The translations under genes were made by a program, and so were the position numbers. From a bacterium BMS3Bbin02 (GTDB taxonomy: Bacteria > Actinomycetota > Acidimicrobiia > Spongiisociales > UBA5794): 5,796 nucleotides of DNA. The stretch spans positions 1 through 5,796 of the forward strand of contig BDTL01000022.1 in assembly GCA_002898115.1 (NCBI GenBank). The letters are read 5' to 3'. The notes below the pieces were generated by a model that was not told the origin of the DNA, did not search any database, and saw only the letters and a list, made by a program, of their open reading frames with translations. This document shows positions 1 through 5,300 of this stretch, in pieces; within the stretch, counting starts at the first letter, position 1; every line of letters starts with the position of its first letter.

Positions 1-537
1 CGTCGTCGTATCCGGTGGGGTCGTCGTGGTGGCATCGACGGGTACGCCCGCAAGCGTGAGCATGCCCGCATCGTCACAGTTCTCCTCTGGCAGACCGGAG
101 ATGTCTGCGTCGGGATCCACATAGTCGGCCCGCACGAAGACTCGCTCGTTGGCGCCACGTACATTGCGGACCGCAACCCAGTCGCCGGACCGCCCGGTGA
201 TCAGGACTCGGTCGCCGCGGAACAAGGTTCCAACCTCGCCCTCACCCGGACAGGCGTACACCGGGACGGCGTTGATATCCACGGTTGCCGCGGTGGACGG
301 GGTTCCACCCCCGCCAAACAAGCCGAATACGCCACCGACCACGATACCGCTGGCGACGGCGAGGCCGATGATCAGTGGCAGGCCGAAACCCCCAGCTGCT
401 CCAGCGGTGCCACCGCCCGCTCCCGCACTCCCGGTGGTAGCGGAGCGAGCAATGAGCTGGTCGGCGAGGCCAGAGGGAGTATCCGCGGGTGGGATTGCTT
501 TGTTGAACATGTCGCGAAGGCTGTCGTCGATGCTCAT
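1..537 (-). CDS. One-pass membrane protein with extracellular SH3-like domain, coupled to ECF sigma factor (partial, C-terminus off window)
   Basis: 179 residues are visible, with no stop before the left edge. The ATG at 537-535 overlaps the sigma gene's TGA (536-534) as ATGA, which fixes the start and predicts translational coupling. Layout: a short cytoplasmic N-terminus (1-35, beginning MSIDDSLRDMFNKAI); a Gly/Ala-rich linker (36-50); one membrane helix (about 52-74, LPLIIGLAVASGIVVGGVF); an outer domain (about 90-142) resembling bacterial SH3 (SH3b) domains, with VPVYACPGEGEVGTLFRGD, GDWVAVRNV and RVFVRADYVDP; then a Thr/Pro-rich stretch (DATTTTPPDTTT) entering the missing part. C96 and C154 could form a disulfide outside the cell. 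Its place directly after an ECF sigma gene suggests an anti-sigma factor or signal-sensing partner. However, the N-terminus lacks the HxxxCxxC zinc motif of ZAS anti-sigma factors, so that role is inferred from context. The SH3-like call rests on pattern only. What lies beyond the Thr-rich linker is unknown. Confidence 0.75.
   Translation of the reverse strand, partial: MSIDDSLRDMFNKAIPPADTPSGLADQLIARSATTGSAGAGGGTAGAAGGFGLPLIIGLAVASGIVVGGVFGLFGGGGTPSTAATVDINAVPVYACPGEGEVGTLFRGDRVLITGRSGDWVAVRNVRGANERVFVRADYVDPDADISGLPEENCDDAGMLTLAGVPVDATTTTPPDTTT
534..537 (-). other. ATGA stop/start overlap coupling sigma and membrane protein genes
   Basis: On the minus strand the bases 537-534 read ATGA. 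ATG starts the membrane protein and TGA ends the sigma gene. Such 4-base overlaps usually mean that the downstream gene is translated by re-initiating ribosomes, giving matched amounts of the two proteins, as expected for a sigma factor and its partner. Confidence 0.85.
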
Positions 538-1085
538 GTCGCACCTTGTTCGTTGATTCCGAGCCGCGTCGCCATCGTGGCGCGAGCTCGGTGGAGTTGG
601 GTCTTGACGGTGCCCGACGAGATCTTCATTGCCGCCGCGATGTCGGTTACGGATGTGTCAAGGTAGTAGAACATCAGGACGATCTCGCGCTGACGTTCGG
701 GAAGGTCGGCGATCGCGGCATATAGATCGGTCGCCGCAGCGATACCTTCGATCGGTTGGGTGGTTGTGTCGGCCGGTCGTTCGGTGACGCGCTGTTCGGT
801 CTTGCGGCGCCGGTGTACCTGGCGAACTTCGTTGATGGCAACCACCGTGACCCAGGCGGCGAGCTGGTCCGGTTTGTGGCCGTCGCCAATTACCTTGAGA
901 AGGGCCGTTTGGACGCCGTCCTGGGCGGCATCACGGTCACCGGTGGCGGCGCCAACAGCCGCGACGACCTTGCCGTAGTCGCGTGAGACGAACTGCCTGA
1001 TCTGGTCCGATGTATCGCGCAAGTCTTCTCCCCGTTGCGATAGTAGGTCATCGGACGTCATCGGCCGGTGGTTTAGCGTGATCAT
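534..1085 (-). CDS. ECF-type RNA polymerase sigma factor
   Basis: A 183-residue sigma-70 family protein of the extracytoplasmic-function type, having only regions 2 and 4. Region 2 spans about residues 28-102; the core is DRDAAQDGVQTALLKV, then LAAWVTVVAINEVRQVHRRR, matching the region that melts and reads the -10 element. Region 4 spans about 125-175: LPERQREIVLMFYYLDTSVT followed by DIAAAMKISSGTVKTQLHRA, the helix-turn-helix that binds the -35 element. No SnoaL-like or other C-terminal extension is present. Start choice: the longest frame begins at 1145, inside a palindromic repeat, giving a Cys/Gly-rich unlikely N-terminus. I prefer ATG 1085-1083, which overlaps the stop of a mini-ORF (1082-1099). 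ATG 1061-1059 (175 aa) and GTG 1091-1089 are alternatives; none has its own well-spaced Shine-Dalgarno. The gene ends in an ATGA overlap with the membrane protein gene. ECF identity is firm; the regulon and exact start are not known. Confidence 0.9.
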   Translation of the reverse strand: MITLNHRPMTSDDLLSQRGEDLRDTSDQIRQFVSRDYGKVVAAVGAATGDRDAAQDGVQTALLKVIGDGHKPDQLAAWVTVVAINEVRQVHRRRKTEQRVTERPADTTTQPIEGIAAATDLYAAIADLPERQREIVLMFYYLDTSVTDIAAAMKISSGTVKTQLHRARATMATRLGINEQGAT

Positions 1086-1099
1086 GCCCACTGATGCAT
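1082..1099 (-). CDS. Five-codon leader mini-ORF (MHQWA) upstream of the sigma gene
   Basis: On the minus strand, ATG at 1099-1097 reads M-H-Q-W-A and stops at TGA 1084-1082. It is preceded after 5 bases by a purine-rich Shine-Dalgarno (GGGAGGGGG, 1113-1105), the best ribosome-binding site near any start in the window. Its TGA overlaps the ATG at 1085-1083 proposed for the sigma gene as ATGA. It may therefore serve as a translated leader that delivers ribosomes to the sigma start. It contains no run of regulatory codons that would suggest amino-acid attenuation. An ORF this short can arise by chance, and the Shine-Dalgarno might instead serve the in-frame GTG at 1091-1089 with a longer spacer. 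Confidence 0.35.
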   Translation of the reverse strand: MHQWA

Positions 1100-1104
1100 G
1101 AGAA

Positions 1105-1113
1105 CCCCCTCCC
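1105..1113 (-). promoter_or_regulatory. Shine-Dalgarno-like sequence before the sigma gene
   Basis: The minus strand reads GGGAGGGGG from 1113 to 1105, a strong match to the anti-Shine-Dalgarno of 16S rRNA. It stands 5 bases before the MHQWA mini-ORF, 13 before GTG 1091 and 19 before ATG 1085. The spacing suits the mini-ORF best, which is why the sigma start is uncertain. Confidence 0.6.
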
Positions 1114-1130
1114 GGTTGACAACAACTTCT

Positions 1131-1178
1131 CGTTCTGGCGTCCATTTGGGCGGTATACGGCCCAAATGGACGCCAGAA
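1131..1178. repeat. Palindromic repeat, left copy (48 bp, near-perfect stem)
   Basis: Arms 1132-1151 and 1160-1179 are perfect inverted repeats of 20 bp (first bases GTTCTGGCGTCCATTTGGGC), closing on an 8-base centre that itself contains GTATAC. Positions 1131-1178 recur at 2194-2241, in the same orientation, with only two differences (1149 G to A, 1153 G to A). This copy sits in the divergent region between the sigma gene (minus) and the nuclease gene (plus), so it lies in the 5' leader or promoter of one or both. It overlaps the artificial upstream extension of the sigma frame. There is no poly-T tract and no visible target-site duplication. It could be a dispersed intergenic palindrome (REP- or MITE-like), an operator, or a leader RNA hairpin. 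Confidence 0.9.
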
Positions 1179-1227
1179 CAGGTGTTTGTGGGTACTTCGT
1201 AGTCGCGAATCTTGTATCCAGCGCTTG

Positions 1228-1255
1228 AACGTGAAACGTTGTCAAGATGGACAAC
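1228..1255 (+). promoter_or_regulatory. Small inverted repeats at the start of the nuclease gene (possible operator)
   Basis: Two adjoining inverted repeats occur. AACGT-GAA-ACGTT (1228-1240) ends six bases before the ATG. GTTGTC-AAGATG-GACAAC (1238-1255) has the start codon in its loop. Such dyads could bind an autoregulating winged-helix protein, as AbiEi-type antitoxins do at their own promoters, or fold in the RNA over the start. Short dyads of 5-6 bp are common by chance, so this is tentative. No convincing -35/-10 pair or Shine-Dalgarno is visible before this gene. Confidence 0.3.
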
Positions 1256-2164
1256 CGTGAACATCGACTCGCGGAGATCACCGCGGCGCAACGGGGAGTG
1301 TTCACACTTTCTCAAGCGCTCGAACTTGGATTCCCCAGGCGAACTATTGCTGGTCGCGTCGCGTCGGGCCGCTACGAGAGCCGCTACCCGACTGTTTTCT
1401 GTCTAGCAGGCGCGGAGTCACCTTGGATACAAGAGGTATCCGCTGCCGTGTTGTCACGCTCTGCCCTCGCCGCAGCTTCGCACAAGACGGCGGCCCATAT
1501 ATGGGGCATGACATCGATGCGGCCGAAGACGATTGAGGTGGTTACCCGCCGACATCGGCGAACCAAGCGCGACAATTTCACTGTTCGCGAATCGAAAGAC
1601 CTGCGGTTGCGTCACATCGAAAAGATGGACGGCGTTGATGTGACGTCAGCGGCCCGAACCGTTGCCGACCTTGGCGCGTCGGCGCCCATCTGGTACGTCG
1701 AGGCGTGCGTTGACACCGGTCTTCGGAAGGGGCTGTTTGTGCCCGCCGACGTGAAGGTGTTTCTTGACCAGGTTGCTCGGAAGGGACGGAACGGGGTCGG
1801 GACCATTCGCCCGATAATCGAGGCCCGGCTCGATTGGAATGCAAGGACTGAGAGCGCCCTCGAGGATAGGTTTCGTACGCTTGTCGCGAGTTCCTACGTT
1901 CCGATGCCGGTGGCGCAGTTCGTGCTCAGAGAGCCTGATGGCACGTTCGTCTGCCGTGCCGACTTTGCGTATCCAGAACGCCGCGTGCTCATCGAACTCG
2001 ATGGTGAGGCGTATCACGTCGACCGGAAATCGTTTCAGACCGATCGGCTCAAGCAGAACCGTGCTCACAGCCTCGGCTGGGTTGTGTATCGGTTCACGTG
2101 GGATCAAGTAGTGAACGAACCAGATCTCACAATTGACATTCTCGCGTCGATCTGCTCCACGTAA
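1247..2164 (+). CDS. AbiEi-type winged-helix / DUF559 (Vsr-like) nuclease-domain protein
   Basis: A 305-residue protein. An in-frame TGA at 1232-1234 leaves ATG 1247 as the first ATG. No Shine-Dalgarno is seen, so translation may be leaderless. Residues about 8-55 form a winged-helix like the AbiEi antitoxin N-terminal domain (RGVFTLSQALELGFPRRTI, then RVASGRYESRYPTVFCLAG). Residues 60-145 carry family signatures ASHKTAAHIWGM and DGVDVTSAARTVADLGA. Residues about 200-303 resemble DUF559, a restriction-endonuclease/Vsr-like fold: helix TESALEDRF, D239 in CRADFAYP, E250-x-D252 in LIELDGEAYH, then DRLKQNRAHSLGWVVYRFTW. The likely acidic active-site residues D239, E250 and D252 are present, so it may be catalytically competent. 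Such proteins are frequent in actinobacteria and mostly uncharacterised. No AbiEii-type nucleotidyltransferase toxin lies next to it, so it is not a standard AbiE pair. The gene stands alone, bracketed by two copies of a 48-bp palindrome. DNA cleavage or repair activity is inferred from the fold only. Confidence 0.85.
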   Translation: MDNREHRLAEITAAQRGVFTLSQALELGFPRRTIAGRVASGRYESRYPTVFCLAGAESPWIQEVSAAVLSRSALAAASHKTAAHIWGMTSMRPKTIEVVTRRHRRTKRDNFTVRESKDLRLRHIEKMDGVDVTSAARTVADLGASAPIWYVEACVDTGLRKGLFVPADVKVFLDQVARKGRNGVGTIRPIIEARLDWNARTESALEDRFRTLVASSYVPMPVAQFVLREPDGTFVCRADFAYPERRVLIELDGEAYHVDRKSFQTDRLKQNRAHSLGWVVYRFTWDQVVNEPDLTIDILASICST

Positions 2165-2165
2165 C

Positions 2166-2190
2166 GCTGCGGTGATATATCGCTCGCAGC
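2166..2190. terminator. Small hairpin just after the nuclease gene stop
   Basis: GCTGCG (2166-2171) pairs with CGCAGC (2185-2190), enclosing a 13-base AT-rich loop containing GATATATC. It begins two bases after the TAA. The stem is short and there is no T-tract, so terminator function is only possible. Part of it (2176-2185) is also complementary to the centre of the downstream palindrome at 2211-2220, giving an alternative pairing. Confidence 0.3.
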
Positions 2191-2193
2191 ACC

Positions 2194-2241
2194 CGTTCTG
2201 GCGTCCATTTGAGCGATATACGGCCCAAATGGACGCCAGAA
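2194..2241. repeat. Palindromic repeat, right copy (48 bp), possible bidirectional terminator
   Basis: 46 of 48 bases are identical to 1131-1178 and in the same orientation. Arms 2196-2211 and 2226-2241 pair perfectly over 16 bp (TTCTGGCGTCCATTTG). Two G-to-A changes, at 2212 and 2216, break what would be inner pairs on the plus strand, but become G-U pairs in minus-strand RNA. It lies 29 bases after the nuclease stop and about 120 bases after the stop of the converging surface-protein gene. A strong stem here could terminate transcription from both sides, although no T-tract follows. Because a second copy sits in a divergent region, termination cannot be its only explanation. Confidence 0.88.
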
Positions 2242-2257
2242 GGAGGAGAATGGGGGC

Positions 2258-2301
2258 GCGAGAAGGACGGCGTCTCGTCCTTGAAACGCCGGTCTTCTCG
2301 C
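2258..2301. terminator. Imperfect hairpin in the 3' region of the surface-protein gene
   Basis: GCGAGAAG (2258-2265) pairs with CTTCTCGC (2294-2301), and CGGCGT (2268-2273) with ACGCCG (2286-2291). One wobble and one mismatch lie between them; the loop is 12 bases. A competing stem AAGGACG (2263-2269) with CGTCCTT (2276-2282) shares the same bases. It lies 61-104 bases past the minus-strand TAG at 2364-2362, so it could terminate or stabilise the 3' end of that transcript. No U-rich tail follows on either strand. The rest of 2165-2361 contains no gene I can support. Confidence 0.4.
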
Positions 2302-2361
2302 ACTGATCGCCAGGAAATCTCCGGCGAACGGGGTTGCTCCGCGGGGTTCTCCGCTGGGTGG

Positions 2362-5300
2362 CTAAGAGACCATCGGAGCGTTGCCATCCCGGCTTTCCTC
2401 ATCGTCTCGCTTCCATGCGAGAACAAGAAGGATCGCACCACCAAGGATGAACATCAGACCGAGTCGGATGAACCCCACCACCTCTAGCCCGGTGTAGGGG
2501 AGGGTTTCGCCGACTCGAATGGTGACCGAAAACAGCGAGCAACGCTGCGGGGTGCCGTCATCGCAGATCTCGATCTGGACGGTGTACGTGCCGATGGTTG
2601 TCGCGGCGCCCGAGAAACTTCCATCGGGGTTGATCGACAGACCCGGCGGCAACTCTCCATCGGTGATGATCAGCGAAATGATGTTGTCGTCGTTCGGGTC
2701 GATCAGCGGCAGCGGGTCGGGCGTTTCACCGACGGCGATTGTGTAGGTGATGAGTCCGACGGGGAGGGGGTCGCCGTCACCGTCCCGAATGAACGGAAAC
2801 GGTGCATCATTCTCGGGATCGATCGTGACGAACACCGCCGCCGTGTCACACAGGCCATCGTCGTCACACACCAGGTATTCGAAGATATCGGCCCCTGAGA
2901 ACTCCGCATCCGGCGAGTAGGTCAGCGCACCGGTTACCGGGTCCACGGTCACCGTGCCGTTCGCCGGGTCGACTGTGACCACCACGCTTGTCGGGTCGAT
3001 GGTTCCATCGGCGTCAGTGTCGTTCCCGAGCACGGGCACGACGACCGGAGTTTCAAACGGCGTTGCCGCAACGTCATCGTTCGCCACCGGCGGAACGAAC
3101 AAGGATGTCGTCACGGTAGAGAGATCGTTGCCCGGGTTGGCGTCCTCCGGACCCAAGACGGACACCGTGGCTGTGTTCACGAGGTTTCCGCTGGCACCGA
3201 TGTCAACACTCACATTGATAGTCAGCGCCGCAGTCGCCCCGTTGCTCAGATCTCCAACCGTCCACACGCCGGTTCCCGGGTCATATGTGCCGACCGATGC
3301 GGCTGACCCGATGTATGTGAGCCCACTTGGCAGCACGTCAGTGACCGTGACGCCGGTAGCCGTGTCCGGGCCGTTGTTTGACACGACGAGTTCGTAGGCG
3401 AGGGCCGAGCCGGTAGTGGTCGATCCGGGTGCGCTCTTGGTCACTGCAACGTCGGCAAGTCTCGGCGTGATGTCGGCTGTGGCCTCGTTGTTCGCTGGCT
3501 CCACGTCTACAAGGGTTCCTGCCGCGGTCGCGACGTTCGTGACCGTCGTCGCACCAAACCCGGCGTCAACCGAGGCAACGATCGCCAGTGTTTCGGTGTC
3601 TCCGTTTGCCAGCGGTCCGACGGTCCACACCCCGGTCGTGTTGTTATAACCACCAGTCGAGGCGGTGTGCGACACATACGTACTACCTGGAGGGAGGACA
3701 TCGGTGACGAGCGCTGCGGGTTCATCATCGGGACCGGCATTCGTCACTGTGATCGTATAGATGACCGTATCGCCCGCATTTGGTGCCGGGTCGTCCACGC
3801 TCTTGGTGATGGAGAGGTCGGCCGAGAGCGCGGTTGTCACGATCGCACTGTCCGAGTCATTTCCCGGGTTGGGGTCTTCCTGGGCTGACGCCGTCACCGT
3901 CGCGGTATTCGTGAACGTCTGGTTCCAGAGACCAGCATCAACCGTGGCAACAACCACGAGTGTTTCGCTTGTTCCCGCACCGAGAGACGGCACGGTCCAC
4001 TGCGGTGTCACCCACGCCCCAGCCGTCGACGTGACCGACACAACAGTCAAACCAGTGGGAACGACATCGGTGACGACGATCCCCGTACCAACATCCGGGC
4101 CGGAGTTGGCCAGTGTCACGGTGAATATCACCGTGTCGTCAGGAGCAGCGTTGGCAATGTCGACGACCTTGTCGATCGACAGGTCGACGCTGCGCGGTGT
4201 GAGCGACACTGATGCGCTGTCGTTGGAAGAATTCGTGTCCTCTTCAATGGCGTCATCGAGCGAGGCGGTGTTCGTAGTAGTGACCCCACCGGTACCGACA
4301 TCCACCGTCGCGACGATCGACAGCACTGCGCTCGCCCCGGAGGAGAGGGTGCCGACTGTCCAGGTCGATCCCGTCACGGAGCCTTGTGACGGCGTTGCCG
4401 ACACCAGCGTCACGCCCGTCGGCAACGGTTCAAGAATCGACACGCCGGTGGCGGTGTCCGGACCGTTGTTGGTAGCGGTGACGGTGTAGGTAACGGTGTC
4501 GCCCACGTTGGGTGTTGCGTCATCGATGGTTTTCGTGAGTGCGACGTCGACGGCATTGATGGTGACGGTTGCCGCATCTAAGTCGTTCGACGGGTCGGTG
4601 TCCGTCTCGTTCACGTTCGATAGGGCAGCGGTGTTGGTAATTGTTGCGCCGGCCGTGCCTGCATCAATCGTCGCGACAACGATAAGCGTCTCACTCGCAC
4701 CGCTCGACAAAGCACCGAGGGTCCACGTCGATCCGGCGAACGTCCCCAGTGTCGGTGTCGCCGAAACAAGGGTCAACCCTGCGGGAAGTACGTCGATCAT
4801 TTCAACGCCGGTTGCACCATCGGGACCACCGTTTGTCACGGTGACCGTAAACGTGACGGTATCGCCCGGGTTTGCGGTTGGAACGTCCGCTGTCTTTGTG
4901 ATCGAGACATCAACGGCGGCAACCGACATGGATACACTCGCCGAGTCGTTCGCCGGGTTCGTATCGGTTTCGTTCACCGTACTCACCGAGGCGGTGTTCA
5001 CGATCGTCAACCCTTCGGTTCCGGTGTCGACGGTCGCCACAAGGCTCAGTGTGACCGTCGTCCCGCTAAGCAGCGACCCGATCGTCCACACCGGTGCGGT
5101 GTAGAAACCTTGTGTCGATGATACCGAGACGAGGCTCACACCAGTCGGCAATGAGTCCATCAGCGCCACGCCGGTGGCCGTATCGGGACCACCGTTGGTG
5201 ACCTGCACGGTGTAGGTCACGGTGTCGTCGGGGTTCGGCGAAACATCGCTCACCGATTTGGCGACGATCAGGTTTACAGCGGGAACTGTGACGTTGGTTG

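Noticed and set aside
149..556. Plus-strand 135-aa frame opposite the membrane protein
   Set aside because: Pro/Ala/Thr-rich translation without domain signs; it is the antisense shadow of the membrane protein gene and the 3' end of the sigma gene.
534..1145. Sigma factor starting at the ATG 1145-1143 (203 aa)
   Set aside because: That start lies inside the repeated palindrome, and the added residues (Cys/Gly-rich) do not resemble a sigma N-terminus. The Shine-Dalgarno and later ATGs lie downstream of it.
1116..1246. Promoter elements (TTGACA on plus at 1116-1121; TTGACA on minus at 1246-1241; TATAC at the palindrome centre)
   Set aside because: None has a -10 partner at acceptable spacing (the minus TTGACA would need a 20-21 base spacer to GGATAC or GATACA), so no promoter was annotated.
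1048..1315. Minus-strand frames of 77-85 aa across the sigma-nuclease intergenic region
   Set aside because: They run through the palindrome and the 5' end of the nuclease gene, with no recognisable sequence. Only the five-codon end with its own Shine-Dalgarno was kept, at low confidence.
1131..2241. Classical insertion sequence or integron cassette
   Set aside because: No transposase or integrase, no visible target-site duplication, and the repeats are direct-oriented palindromes rather than ordinary terminal inverted repeats.
2127..2487. Frames in the convergent region (2127-2444 minus, 2209-2487 plus)
   Set aside because: Both translate the palindrome and the ends of the neighbouring genes; composition and lack of domains mark them as spurious.
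3761..5104. Long plus-strand frames (3761-4489 and 4496-5104) opposite the DUF11 array
   Set aside because: They repeat with the DUF11 period and are low-complexity Val/Thr/Ser antisense translations; the minus-strand frame has clear domains.
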